In this document: positions 30,111 through 42,110 of the stretch, piece by piece
Layout: each line of letters begins with the position of its first letter
Numbering within the stretch: the stretch's first letter is position 1
Assembly (NCBI RefSeq): GCF_033115175.1
Contig: NC_084850.1
Span: 3,037,024 to 3,101,023 of the forward strand
From: Lepus europaeus
Taxonomy: Eukaryota > Chordata > Mammalia > Lagomorpha > Leporidae
DNA length: 64,000 nucleotides
Direction: 5' to 3'
Position numbers and translations under genes: made by a program
The notes under the pieces: generated by a model
The model's input: the letters and a program-made list of their open reading frames with translations, nothing else
What the model was told of the DNA's origin: nothing
Database searches by the model: none

Positions 30111-31006
30111 TTAGGCACTAAGAATAGTTATTTTGTTGACATCAGTGAGCAAGACCGACAGAAAGCTTTGTCCTCATTGAGCTCAAATTGTCATGGACGA
30201 GACGGACAACTAACAGCAGCAGCTTGTTAGGAGATGAGAAATGATGTGGGGAACACGGAGCCAGAAAGGGGCGTTGGGAACCAGAAGAGGGTGTTTCCAT
30301 TTTAGATGTGATGGTCAGAGTCGGCCAAATGGAGCAGAGACTGTGCATTGACTGCATCAGCTTGAATACGCAGCCTAGGACTGGCAGCTCAATGCCTCTT
30401 CAGCTTTCACTAAGCCCTCCAAGGTGGCTTTTGCTCGTAATCATCCTTCAGAGAGAGAGGGAGATCCAGAGAGAGAGACAGAGCGAGAGAGAAACTCTTA
30501 GGGGCCAGGTGCCTTGAGAGCGAAAAGCTGTTTGCTGTTGAGTTAGAGAAGGTGTAGAAGTTGGCAATGAGCCAGGGCCTTTGCCAGTACAGCAGGGTAA
30601 ACACTTGTGGCCACGTCTGGCAGCTGCAGGACCTCTGCGGAGCAAACACGACCATTGCAGCTGGCACAGAGGCATGTTGGGGAGCCAAAGCCCTTTGGCA
30701 GTGTTAGTTAATGAGGGCTTGCAGGATAAAGCTCTCCTACCTTTCCGCTCCACGAGACCACATCACTTTTTTCCTAATCTGGGCTTCCTCTTCCCTGGGA
30801 AGCTTTCGTGGCACAGACTGGGAGTGCCCTGAATTTGTAATGAAGCATCAAGTACAGATGCTCTTGCCATGAGACATTCAGTGAGTCTTTTGCTGCGTTT
30901 CTTGGGAGATGACTCCAGGACATATTGTGAGAAGATCCAAGAGCTCCAAGAGCAAAGCATATCCCAGTCTGTGCCCCCAGGGCACCAGGCATACAAAAGC
31001 TATATT
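30111..31006. other. No gene recognised
   Basis: Unique-looking sequence with a short GA-rich tract (30449-30495). Confidence 0.35.
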
Positions 31007-31007
31007 T

Positions 31008-31712
31008 AAAAGTCACTTTCTGGGGCTGGCACTGTGGTGCAGTGCGTTAAAACCCCAGCCTGCAGTACCAGCATCCCATATGGGCACCAGTTCAAGCCCC
31101 AGATGCTCCACTTCTGATCCAACTCTCTGCTATGGCCTGGGAAAGCAGTAGAAGATGGCCCAGGTCCCTGGGCTCCTGCACCCATGTGGTAGACCCGAAA
31201 GAAGCTCCTGGTTCCTGGCTTCAGATCGGCTCAGCTCTGGCTGTTGTGGTCATTGGGGGAGTGAACCAGTGGATGGAAGACCTCTCTCTCTCTCTCTCTA
31301 TCTATCTCTCTCTCTTTCTCTCTCTGTAACTCTTTTTTTTTTTTTTGACAGGCAGAGTGGACAGTGAGAGAGAGACAGAGAGAAAAGTCTTCCTTTTGCC
31401 ATTGGTTCACCCTCCAATGGCTGCTGCGGCTGATGCGCTGCAGACGGCGTACCGTGCTGATCCGAAGCCAGGAGCCAGGTGCTTCTCCTGGTCTCCCATG
31501 AGGGTGCGGGGCCCAAGAACTTGGGCCATCCTCCATTGCACTCCCAGGCCACAGCAGAGAGCTGGCCTGGAAGAGGAGCAACTGGGACAGAATCCGGCAC
31601 CCCAACCGGGACTAGAACCCGGGGTGCCGGCGCCACAGGCAGAGGGTTAGCCTATTGAGCCACGGCGCCGGCCTGTAACTCTGTCTTTCAAGTAAAAAAA
31701 AAGTCACTTTCT
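31008..31712 (+). mobile_element. CSINE, plus strand, interrupted by a younger CSINE
   Basis: Outer copy 31022-31333 plus 31683-31698. Its duplication aaaagtcactttct occurs at 31008-31021 and 31699-31712. A CT/CTAT microsatellite precedes the insertion. Confidence 0.94.
31324..31682 (-). mobile_element. Young CSINE (CSINE2-type) nested in an older CSINE
   Basis: Inner copy 31334-31672 on the minus strand between perfect duplications ctgtaactct (31324-31333 and 31673-31682). The duplicated bases are the tail motif of the host SINE. Confidence 0.94.
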
Positions 31713-31849
31713 AATCCAAACACCCCACCCCTTTGCTTCTAGACTTGACCCCCCACTTCTTTTCCTGTTCTATTTGTACTGACTGCAATGGTAGCTGTGT
31801 GATTTTTGGATTGGGTTCCTCAAGAACTCAACTTGTACATGAGTAAAGT

Positions 31850-32140
31850 GACAACACTCGGCTGACCCATCTCTGTTGCAAGGCCTTTGTATTTGCCATT
31901 CCCTTGCTATTCTCTTTGCCTGGAACATTGCTTAGCCCATAGCTTCACACAGTTTTGGCTGAAGTAGCTCCACTTTGGAGAGTTCTCCGTCTACCGCAAC
32001 TAAAATGGTCCCCCATTAACCTTGGTCCCTTTATCTTTCTTTACTTTGAAGTCACAGCAATTTAATAAAAATACCATGTTGTCTGATTGTTCTACTAGAA
32101 GATAAACTCTCTAAGGACTGAGATCCTGACAACCATGGAT
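31850..32140 (+). mobile_element. L2 LINE 3' fragment, plus strand
   Basis: ttgctattctctttgcctgg, cttggtccctttatctttct and agataaactctctaaggact follow the L2 3' end. Confidence 0.6.
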
Positions 32141-32231
32141 AACAATTGTTAATATTTTTATGTATTTTCTTCCAGATATGTAAACATGTGTGCATGTAAG
32201 TGTATGCTTGTATGTGTGTGTATAAATAGAC

Positions 32232-32532
32232 ACTGCTTTAGCCCATCCTGGCTGCTGTCATCGACCACCAGGAACCTTTATCGCTGGAAGTCTGAAATCA
32301 AGGTGCCAGTTTGACTGAGTTCTTGGTGAGAGTCCTCCTCCAGTCACAGACAGCTGTCTTCTGCTGTATCCTCATGTGCTAAAGAAAGAAAACCGTCTCC
32401 CTCCCACCTCCTCTTATTAAGGCACTCATCCCATTGATGATGCCTCCACCCTCACGGCCTGATACCCTCACACTGGGAGTTAAGATTTCAACACACGAAA
32501 TTTGGAGCGACACAAATATATTCAACGCAGAG
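32232..32532 (-). mobile_element. MaLR LTR (MLT1/MST-like), minus strand
   Basis: agcccatcctggctgctgtc ... ggaagtctgaaatcaaggtg ... ctcctcttattaaggcactc ... ctcacggcctgataccctca ... gcgacacaaatatattcaac is the reverse complement of a MaLR LTR. Confidence 0.65.
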
Positions 32533-33088
32533 CAAGCACACATAACATAATTGTTTTTTCCTTAACTGCTGTTTCGCATTTTTCCACTTAACCATATTCA
32601 AGGAGAGTTTCTAATATCAATCAATATTGATCTTCATTGTCATTTTTCAACTTAGTGTTTGTACAAATTTAGAATTTCTTTTTGTTTATTGGAGTGTAGT
32701 TTACTTATAATAAAAATCATACTGTTTAGGTATACAGTTCTATAACTTTTGATAACTTATACAGTTACCACCATAATTAAGAGAGTGAATTTTTCTATTA
32801 TTTTTCCCAAATATTGTCTTCAAACACTTGCCCCGTTGTGGCCAATTGCCCAGCCTCTACATTAGATCTCTGGTAGCCAATGATCTGCTTTCTGTCCCAA
32901 TACTTTTAGTTTTTGTAAAATTTCCATGTGAATGGAACCCAGTTAGTAAGTAGATTTTTGTGTCTATCTTGTTCACTTAAGATGGTTTTTGAAATTCATC
33001 TACATTATTACATATAGGCTGGACACTTAGATTATTTCTTGTTCTATGTGTGTGATCATGAATAAAGCTATTATAAATACATACAGAT

Positions 33089-33110
33089 GTTTGTTTGTTT
33101 GTTTGTTTTG
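33089..33110. repeat. (TTTG)n microsatellite
   Basis: Five TTTG units. Confidence 0.8.
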
Positions 33111-33264
33111 ATGGACGTGTCTTTATTTCTCTGGGGTAAATACCTAGAGGTGGAATTGCAAGATTGTATGGTAAATGTGTGTTTAACTTTCAATAAATTG
33201 TCACACTGATGTCCCTCATGATTGTACCATTTTACATTCCCACCAGTAAAGGATAAAAATTCAA

Positions 33265-33558
33265 GGGGCTGGCATTGTGACATAGTGGGTAAAGCCGCAG
33301 CCTGCAGTGCTGGCATCTCATATGGGCGCCGGTTTCTGTCCCGGCTGCTCCACTTCCAATCCAGCTCTCTGCTAATGGCTTGGGAAAAGCAGTGGAGGAT
33401 GACCCACTTCTCCTGGGTCTCCATTGTGTGTGCCCAGACCATAACAGAGAGCAGAGAGCTGGATAAGAAGTGGGGCAGCTGGGACTCGAACCAGTGTCTA
33501 TATGGGATGCTGGCACTGCAGGTGGCGGCTTTACCCACTATGCCACAGATCCGGCCCC
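33265..33558. mobile_element. Palindromic (foldback) CSINE
   Basis: The left arm (33265 to about 33385) is a plus-strand CSINE head and the right arm (about 33426-33558) a minus-strand head, so the two 5' ends face outward. Both arms carry the GGGGC(T/C)GG start, cctgcagtgc and ccagctctctgct. Neither has a 3' tail. It would form a hairpin in single-stranded form. Confidence 0.82.
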
Positions 33559-33695
33559 TTATTGAGGTTTTGATTTGCTTTGCCCTAATGACCCGCGATA
33601 TTGAACATCTTTACCACTCTTGTCATCTCATTGGTGAAATGTCAGTTAAAATCTTTGCTTATTTTCTAACTGCACTGCTTACTACTGAGCTATAT

Positions 33696-34538
33696 TAGGT
33701 CCCTAAGGCTGCTATAAAAAATTACCACAGATTTAGTGGCTTAAAACAACAGAAACTTTTTTTTGTAGTTCTGAAAGCCGAAGTCAGAAATGAGTCTTAT
33801 GGAGTGTCAATGAAGGTGTCAGTTAAGCTGTGAGTAGGACTGGTTCCTTTTAGAGATTCCATGGGAGAACCCAAACCTTGGCTCTTCCAGCTTCCAGTGG
33901 TGGTTGCTGGTACTCCCTGGCTTGTGGCCACGTTGTCCCAATCTCTGCTTCCGTGGTCACATTGTCTTTTTCTTTTCTGTAATCAAAACTCCTTCTGGCT
34001 GGCGCTGCAGCTCAATAGGCTAATCCTCCACCTGTGGCGCCGACACCCCGGGTTCTAGTCCCAGTCGGGGCGCTGGATTCTATCCCGGTTGCCCCTCTTC
34101 CAGGCCAGCTCTCTGCTGTGGCCCGGGAAGGCAGTGGAGGATGGCTCAAGTGCTTGGGCCCTGCACCCCATGGGAGACCAGGATAGGCACCTGGCTCCTG
34201 CCATCGGATCAGCGCGGTGTGCCGGCCGCAGCGCGCCAGCCGCGGCGGCCATTGGAGGGTGAACCAACGGCAAAGGAAGACCTTTCTCTCTGTCTCTCTC
34301 TCTCTCACTGTCCACTCTGCCTGTCAAAAAAAAAAAAAAGAGAGAAACTCCTTCTGCCTCCCTATAATTGGGGATTTTGTGATCACATTTAGGAACTGCT
34401 TGGATAATCCAGGATAATCTCTCCATCTCAAAATCTTTGATTAAATCACATTTGCTGAACCTCTGGCATATAAAGCAACATTCATAGATACCAGGGGCTA
34501 GGACCTGGATAATTTTGGGGGACGTTATTCAGCCTCCC
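33696..34538 (-). mobile_element. MaLR LTR (MLT1-like), minus strand, split by a young SINE
   Basis: ctaaggctgctataaaaaat, ggcttaaaacaacagaaact, gttctgaaagccgaagtcag before the SINE, and gattaaatcacatttgctga and ttattcagcctccca after it. Confidence 0.72.
33986..34356 (+). mobile_element. Young CSINE (CSINE2-type) nested in an MLT1-like LTR
   Basis: Plus-strand copy 33998-34344, ending CACTGTCCACTCTGCCTGTC and an A-run, between perfect 12-bp duplications aaactccttctg (33986-33997 and 34345-34356). Confidence 0.95.
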
Positions 34539-36143
34539 ACATGAGCTTAGAGAGTTCTGCACTGGCCATCAATCCTTTGTAAGACAACTGATTTGCAAAT
34601 ATTTTCTTACTCTCTGTGGTGCTATTTTCATTTTCTTAACACTATCTCTTGAAGAGCCCAATTTTAAACTTTTTATTTTGATGAAATTCAATTTGTAGGT
34701 TTTCCCATTTTTTTCCAGTTTGTTTTGTACTTTGTGTGTCCTGTCTAAACAATTTTTTTGCATAAGGCAAGTTCAGAAAGAGTTTCTTATATGGTAAATT
34801 TTATAATTTGGGGGTCATACATTTAACTGTATGGACAATTTTGAGTTAGCTTTTTGTAAATGGTGTAGGATATGGATCCAAGTACATTACTTTGTGCCAT
34901 CTGTTAAGAAGACTATACCTTCTTTGTTTAGTTGCCTTTGCAGTGTGTCAAAAGTCAGTTGACTATGTTTGTTTATTTCTGGACTTTGTTATGTTCAATT
35001 GATTTATGTGTCAGTCCTTTTAGCAATACTACCTTGTCTTGTTTACGCTAGCATTATAGTAAATCTTGAAATTTGATAGCCTGAGTCCTCCAAAATTGTT
35101 TTTATTACTGATACCTTTTAAAAAATCTCAACTTGCAATTGTTTTTGCTAGTGTATAGAAATGCAATTGACTTTTTCCATATTGTACATTGGCCTGACAC
35201 CCTGTTGTATGAGTTTTTAAAAATAGATTCCTTGAGACTATTTTTTTACATAGACACTGATATTGATTGTCACAGAATTTTGTTTTTCTGTTCCAATTCA
35301 AAATACTATTTCTTTTCCTTACTTTGTTGCATTGATTAAGAGCCTCAGTGTGATGTTACATGGCAGTAATGAGTGTAGGGGAAGCATCCAGTGTTTTATC
35401 ATCACCTATGATGCTTGGAGCATATTTTTTGGTAGATGACCTTTTTCAAAACAAAGAAGTTCCCTTTTCTTGTTTGCTGAAAGGTTTACTATGAATAAAT
35501 GTGTGATCATGCGATTTTCCTTCTTTGGACTGTAAATAGAATGGATTACAACGATTTATTTTTTAATGTTGATTGCATTCCCTAAACATCACTTGTTCAC
35601 GATATATTATTCTTTTTTATATTCCTTGATAAATTAGCTAATATTTTGTTAAAGATCTTGACACTATGTTTGTGAGAGATATTCATTTTTAGGTTTTTGG
35701 TTTTGTTCTTTATATTGCCTTTGTCTGGTTTAGATGCTAAGGTAATGCTGGTATCTAAGAAGTATGCTTTTATCTCCTGTCTTCTGGAAACTTTTGTAGA
35801 GTTGTATTATATTTATTAGAAATGAATCACTAAGTCTAGCTCAAGGAGAGAGGACAGCACAAGAACAGAAATTTGAGGAGGTGAGGATTTTTAGAAGGCA
35901 TTTTAGAGACTGCCTAGAGAGGAATGTTGCTGAGAGACATGAAGAACCCTGCCATTGCTTATAAAGAATTATGATTATGGGTTCACTTCTACTCTTTTGT
36001 CCCTGTTCTTCAGCTGTCTAATTTTCCTTAGATTTATAAAATAGCGAGCAAATAGAAAATATTTATAAAATATGTGTAACATGAAGAATAACAACTCAGC
36101 CAACACACACAAAACTACCACTTAGTTTATTTTTTTAAAAATA

Positions 36144-36472
36144 TGGGCTTGCGCTGTGATGTAACGGGTAAAATCACGGCCTGCAGTGCCGGCAACCCAT
36201 ATGGACACTGGTTCAAGTCCCAGCCCCTCCACTTCCAATCCAGCTCTGCTAATGGCCTAGGAAGGCAGTAGAAGATGGTCCAAATGCTTGGGCCCCTGCA
36301 CCCATGTAGGAAACCTGGAAGAAGCTCCTGGCTCCTGGCTTCGGATCTGCACAGCTCCGGCTTTTGTGGTCATTTGGGGGAGAGAACCAGTGGATAGAAG
36401 ACCTCTCTCTCTCTTTCTGCCTCTGCCTCTACCTCTCTGTAACTCTGCCTTTCAAATAAATAATCTTTCAAA
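36144..36472 (+). mobile_element. CSINE, plus strand
   Basis: Head TGGGCTTGCGCTGTGATG, full body, tail AATAAATAATCTTTC. Confidence 0.92.
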
Positions 36473-36482
36473 AATATATATC

Positions 36483-36486
<4 letters not shown>

Positions 36487-36524
<38 letters not shown>

Positions 36525-36545
36525 TCTCTCTCTCTCTCTCCCTCT
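36487..36545. repeat. (CT)n microsatellite, about 29 units
   Basis: CT dinucleotides interrupted only by an AC near 36520 and a CC at 36541, directly after a CSINE. Confidence 0.95.
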
Positions 36546-36559
36546 CAGGAATAATCACT

Positions 36560-37490
36560 ATTCTATGGGGTTTTTTCAATCCTTTTTTAAAATGAACCCA
36601 GAATATTTTCACATATTTATTGGATAGAGTGCGATATTTAAATGTGTGTATACAATGTATAATGATCAAATCAGGATCATTAGCATACCCATCATCTCAA
36701 AAATTTATTATTTCTTTGTGTTTGGAACGTTCACAATCTCTTCTAGCTATTTTGAAGCTATTTTGAAATATACAGTAAATCATTGTTAATTACAGTCATC
36801 CTACTGTGCTTCAGAACAATAGAACTCATTCTTCCTATCTAACTATATTTTTGTACCTGATAGCCTCATATTTCCCTCTCCAAGCTCTGTTAACCATTAT
36901 CCTATGCTCTACTTAATGAAATCCACTTAATTAACTTCCTTAGGTGAGAACATACAGTATTTCTTTCTGTGGTCTTTCTGTGCCTGGCTCACTGCACTTA
37001 ACATAATGTTCTGCAGGCTCATCCATGGTGCTGGAGAAAAACAGGGTTTCATTCTTTTTTGTGAATGACTAATATTTCATTGTGTATATGTACCACATTT
37101 GCTTTAGTCACTCACCTGTTGATGGATACCTCGCAGTAGTGAAAACACACTCAGCATCCCTAGTTATCAGGGAAATGCAAACCAAAACCATAATGAGATA
37201 CTAACTCATTTCAGTTAGAATGGCTATGATCAAGACAAAAACTCATAAATGCTAGTGAGGATAGAGAGAAAGGGCATCCTGTATACATTGTCGTTGGTAA
37301 TGTAGCTTTGTACAGCCATTGTGGAAACAGTGTGGAGGGTCCTCAAAAAACTAAAAATATGACTACCATATAATCCAGTAATCCACTATTGGATATATAC
37401 TCAAGGGAAATGAAATCTACACTTGCATGTTTGCTGCAGTACTATTCACAATAGCCAACAAACTGAATTATCCTGAATGTCTATTGAGCT
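36560..37490 (-). mobile_element. L1 3' end with 5' inversion (twin priming)
   Basis: 36560-37135 is a minus-strand L1 3' end (antisense of the 3'UTR and the gtatatgtaccacatttgct region). 37145-37490 is plus-strand L1 from just upstream (gggaaatgcaaaccaaaacc, gttagaatggctatgatcaa, tattcacaatagccaacaaa). The inverted block ends near gaatgtc, where the other block starts (atccatcaacaggtg). This is the classic inverted-5' structure. Confidence 0.75.
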
Positions 37491-37529
37491 ATTTTTGTTA
37501 TTCCCTTGAATTTTCTTAAATTTCATGCA

Positions 37530-37873
37530 CATATGTGCTTTTTAAAACATTTTTATTTATTTATTTGAGAGGCAGAGCTACAGACAGATGGAGAGACAGA
37601 GAAAGGTCTTCTATCCACTGGTTCACTCCCCAGATGGCCACAACAGCTGGAGCTGAGCTGATCTGAAGCCAGGATCCAGGAGCTTACTCCGGGTCTCCCA
37701 CGTGGGTGCAGGGGCCCAAGCAATTGGGCCATCATCCACTGCTTTCCCAGGCTGTAGTAGAGAGCTGGATTGGAAGTGGAGCAGCCGGGACACAAACCGG
37801 TGCCCATACGGGATGCTGGTACTCAAGCAGAGGGCTAGCCTACTATGCCACAGCACCCCTCATATGTGTTTTT
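37530..37873 (-). mobile_element. CSINE, minus strand, with duplication
   Basis: Body about 37543-37860. Flanks catatgtgctttt (37530-37542) and catatgtgttttt (37861-37873) agree at 12 of 13 bases. Confidence 0.94.
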
Positions 37874-38346
37874 AAACTTCATATTGCTTAGTTTTGTTTA
37901 CTTTCATATTTTATATTTTACCACATGTATTATTGACTTGCTTTTTGTTTTGCCAAAAGTGGTACTGCTGAGATTCATCTATATTGTTGCATAGAACTGT
38001 ATTTCATTTATTGCCTTAGCTAGGTAGAATACCATTGAATGCATTTCCTGTAACTTACTAAGGCTTTCTAACTAGCAATGCACATTTGCTACAGCCAACG
38101 TGCACTCATGAATATTCTTGCACATTTACATGTCTCCAGGTGCACAAGTTTCTCTTGGAGATAAACATTTATTCTGATGGATGCGTGTGAAGGGCTAAAC
38201 TGCATTCCTTCCAAATTCATATGAGGGAGTCCTAACACCCAGTACCTCAAAATGTGACTGTCATTTAAAGTATTTAAGAGGTAGTTAGGGTAAAACAACA
38301 GGAAAGTATGGGTGGGTCCTGATCCATTGTGACAGGTGCCCTTATG

Positions 38347-38712
38347 AAAAGAGGCGATTGGGGACAGTCACTATAGCACAGCCAGTTAAATCCTATCACT
38401 TGGGATTTTTTTGTCCCATATTGGAGTACCTGGTTCAAGTACTGGTTAGACAACCACACTTCTGATCCAGCTTCCTGCTAATGCACCTAGAAGAATCTGG
38501 GAGGCTGCTGATGGTAGCCCAAGTACTTAGGTTCCTGCCACTCATGTGGGGGACCTGGATAGAGTTCCAGGCTCCTGGCTTCAGCCTAGCCTAGCCCCGG
38601 CTGTTGGTCAACCGACAAGTGGAAATTTTTCTTTGTCTGTGTGTGTGTGTGTCCCTCTCCGTGTCAATCTGTCTTTCAAATAAATAAACTTTGTTTTTTA
38701 AAAAAGAGATTA
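38347..38712 (+). mobile_element. CSINE, plus strand, old, inside an MLT1-like LTR
   Basis: Diverged copy about 38360-38701 with a GT tract near its 3' end. Flanks aaaagaggcgatt and aaaagagatt are the host-LTR bases duplicated. Confidence 0.85.
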
Positions 38713-38735
38713 GGACACACACACACACACACACA
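38713..38735. repeat. (CA)n microsatellite
   Basis: CA run at the GGACACACA step of the MLT1-like LTR. Confidence 0.85.
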
Positions 38736-39070
38736 TATCACACACAGAGCTAAACATCTGCAAGCCAAGCAGAGAGGCCTCAAAAGACACCAAACCTGTC
38801 AACATTAGGATCTTGGACTTGTAGCCCCAGATTATGAAAAAAGACACATTCCTGTGGTTTGATATCCACTCAGTAGTATTGTGCCATGACAACCCTAGCA
38901 AACCCTAACAAAATGTGCCTATTATGCTGTGATTTTAATTTGCCTTTATTGAGTGTGAGCGTTATAGATGACTTGGGCTTCACCCTCCATGAAATGCTCT
39001 GGAATGTCATTTGCCCATTTGTTGTCATTGTCACTGTTGGATTCTTTGCTTTTTCCTTGTTAGTTTTTCT

Positions 39071-39438
39071 ACCATATTTCTTTTTCGTTTTTTTTTTTTT
39101 AAAGATTTTACTTATTTATTTGAGAGGTAGAGTTACAGACAGTGAGAGGGAGAGACAGAGAGAGAGGTCTCCCATCTGCTGATTCACTCCCCAAATGGCC
39201 AAAACGGCCACAACTGCACTGATCCAAAGCCAGGAGCCAGGAGCTTCTTGCAGGTCTCCCACGTGGGTGCAGGGGCTCAAGCGCTTGGGCCATCTTCTAC
39301 TGTTTTCCCATGCCATAGCAGAGACCTGATTGGAAGAAGAGCAGCCGAGATTATAACTGGCACTCATATGGCATGCTGGTGCTACAGGTGGAGGATGAAC
39401 CTACTGCGCCACAGTGCTGGCCCCACCATCTTTCTTTA
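39071..39438 (-). mobile_element. CSINE, minus strand, with duplication
   Basis: Body 39086-39424. Flanks accatatttcttttt and accatctttcttta support an insertion in L1 sequence. Confidence 0.94.
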
Positions 39439-39714
39439 TATATCCTAGACTTTAATTATATGGCAATGCATGTATTACAAACTATATCTTCTCCAATGTG
39501 TGGCTTGTCTTTTCACTCTCTTAATTCTTCACCTTCCTCACTGCTCCATGCTAAAATACCTTGTGTTTTTAAAATTTTAATAACAATAATTATGCTGGAA
39601 CCCACTGAAAATACAAGAACTAAAGCATTAGTGATAATTTAAATTCATCTATGGTTTTATCATCTATTCGATCTCTCTACCATTCATTTCCTCAAAATAA
39701 TAATAGCAGCTAAT

Positions 39715-39935
39715 GCTTCTATAGATGTCACTTATGCCAGGCAATGCTTTACGTGCTTTGTGTGTTTCAACTCATTTTAGCCTTACCATAACCCTGTGAG
39801 TTACCTATGCTATACACACAAGGCCACTGAAGAACAGAGAAGGCAAGTAACTTAGCAAGGTCACAGAAGCATTCAGTGACAAAGTCAAAGTTGGAACCCA
39901 ATCTGTCTCCTCGTTAACCATTTGACTACATTCTG
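39715..39935 (-). mobile_element. MIR SINE, minus strand
   Basis: tgctttgtgtgtttcaactc, taaccctgtgagttacctat, aagtaacttagcaaggtcac and aaagttggaacccaat are the reverse of MIR. Confidence 0.75.
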
Positions 39936-40438
39936 TGTTTTTCATTTAATTGCTTCTAAAAACTTTTCCTTATTTATGTACGCCTTACTTATATACTCTT
40001 TAATCTTGCTTAGTTTATTAACTTTATTAGAAAAGCACTATGCCATATGCCATCCCAGGAGACAACATATGGAGTTACTCTAATGAACAGAAGTTCTTAA
40101 TAGTAGCCTACATTAAATTATCAGTCTTTTCCCTTGTGGTTTATGCTTTTGTGGTCTTGTTTGTTTAAGACATCTTTCCTCAATACAAAGCTAGAAATAT
40201 ATGGCCATGTATTATCTTCTATAAAAGCTCTAACTTTGTCTTTCACTTTTGTGCTTTTAAATTTTTTTTTATTTTGAAGTAGTTTTAGGTTCACAAAAAA
40301 TGGGGGGGGGGAGATCATACTGTATGCTGCACCCAGCTTCCATGAATGTGATTCACCTAGAGTATAGTGATCAAAACTGGAAAATGACATTGGTATGGTA
40401 CTATTACCTTTAGATGTTACTCAGATTTCACTAGTTTT

Positions 40439-40785
40439 ACATACAGATTTTTCTTTAAATGAGTTTGTTTCTTTATTTGAAAGTCAGTGTTAGAGAGAGA
40501 GAGAGAGACATCTTTCATCTGCTAGTTCGTGCCCCAGATGGCCATAACAACCAGAGCTGGGCCAGACTGAAGCAAGGATCCAGGAGTTTCCTGCAGGTCT
40601 CCCATATGGACAGCAGCGGTCCAAGCACTTGGGCCAACCTTCGCTGTTTTTCCTAGGCCGTTAGTAGGGAGCTAGATGAGAAGTGGAGCAGCCTGGTTAC
40701 AAACTGGCACCCATATAGGATGCTAGCATTGCAGGTGGCAGCTCTACCCACTATGCCACAATGGCAGCCCCACATACAGACTTTT
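40439..40785 (-). mobile_element. CSINE, minus strand, with duplication
   Basis: Body about 40453-40771. Flanks acatacagattttt (40439-40452) and acatacagactttt (40772-40785) differ at one base. Confidence 0.94.
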
Positions 40786-41700
40786 TCATTTGGGTGTACA
40801 GTTCTGTGAAATTTGACCCCATCTCAATCTGCATCCTCTCTTGTCCTACCTTGCCCTCACCTCTAACTTCTGACAGTCACTGACATCATCTCCATTATTA
40901 TTGTTTTATTACATTGAGAATGTAATATAAATACAATGATACAATATGTAATCTTTAACACTGACTCTTTTCCTTAACATAATTCCACTGAAATCCATCC
41001 AATTGTTGCATATATAAATAGCTAGCAAGTAGTATTTCACTGTACGGATGGACCACATTCTCTTTATCAGCATTTGCGCTGACTCCAGCTTTTGACTATC
41101 AATCACAAGTAAAGCTACTCTGAGTACTCATGTGCAGGTTTGTGTGTGAATAAAATGTTCATTTCTTGGGGGTAAAGAAATAGCCTTTAATACACACAGG
41201 TTTCATTTTTGTATATGGTGAGAGGTAGAGATCCCATTTCATTTTTTCAATATACTTTATCAGTTGTTTTAATCCCATTTTAAAAGTAGTCCATTTCTCA
41301 CCCTCCACCCCACTAGTCCAGTGATCTACAAAGATAGATATGATACCTGGTAATGTTAGGCCCCTCAGCTTGTTCCTCTTATACCTTGGCATTTCTTAGA
41401 TATTTGTGCTTCCATATAAAATTGTAATCTGCTTGTCAAATGTCATGAAAAATGTGCCTGTATTTTTATTAGAAATTTATTGAAACTGTGGATCAGCTTG
41501 GAAAAGAGTGAACATCTTTACACCGTTGCTCTTTCCAAATGATGAACACAATATATTTCTTAATTTATTTAGACCTTCCTTAACACCTTCATATATCTCT
41601 GATTTATTCTTACTCATATTTTTGATGCTGGAAGAGGCCACTGGAAAAAAAATATCGGCACCAATACAAGAACTCAGTAAAATAAAATGACTGGGCACAA

Positions 41701-42110
41701 ACCAAAATTTGCAAAACCCAAAGCTTGCTGATATAATTTGGCAATAATTAGTTTGACTACATAATGGAAAGGAAAAGCTCCCATTCACAGTCACAATATA
41801 TATATTAAATAGAAATGAAACTAAGCTGAGAGATATAATTATTGCAACAGACTTTATAGACCAAGGGATAATATCCTTAAGATAAAACAGCAGTACAAGT
41901 CAGGAAGAACAACAATGACTTCCCTAGAGGAAAATGGGTAAAAGATTGGAATACAATAATCACACACAAAGTCACAGAAATAGTCAAGAAGAAAAGTTGG
42001 CCCCTGTAAAGTGAAGAAAGAGGTTAAACAAGATATTTTCACCCACAAGTCTGACAAGTTTTCTAAAATTTGTTTCTTCACAATGGGACAACGGAGAAGA
42101 AACATCTGTC
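41701..42110 (+). mobile_element. Possible old L1 ORF2 fragment, plus strand
   Basis: ctcccattcacagtcacaat, acagactttatagaccaagg and gaggaaaatgggtaaaagat vaguely follow L1 ORF2. Weak match. Confidence 0.3.

Larger units (their letters stand above)
32560..35830 (-). mobile_element. Old L1 (ORF2 and 3' part), minus strand, split by a SINE and an LTR
   Basis: Pieces 32560-33264, 33559-33690 and 34545-35830 read as antisense L1: tttcttggggtaaataccta-like, gtaccattttacattcccac, aaagtcagttgactatgttt, tatttctggactttgttatg, aagtcttgaaatttgatagc-like. It is interrupted by the palindromic SINE (33265-33558) and an MLT1-like LTR (33696-34538). Confidence 0.78.
38185..38915 (+). mobile_element. MaLR LTR (MLT1-like), plus strand, split by a CSINE
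   Basis: gaagggctaaactgcattcc, agtcctaacacccagtacct, gtgacaggtgcccttatgaa before the SINE; gattaggacacacacacaca, gccaagcagagaggcctcaa, atcttggacttgtagcccca, gccatgacaaccctagcaaa after it. The LTR order is clear. Confidence 0.8.
38925..41700 (-). mobile_element. Old L1 fragments, minus strand, interrupted
   Basis: Antisense L1 phrases occur at 38930-39085, 39440-39640, 40090-40450 and 40772-41700 (atttgcccatttgttgtcat, gtggcttgtcttttcactct, tttgtggtcttgtttgttta, ggcccctcagcttgttcctc, gaacatctttacaccgttgc). SINEs at 39086-39424 and 40453-40771 and a MIR at 39715 break it. Fragments may come from more than one L1. Confidence 0.6.
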
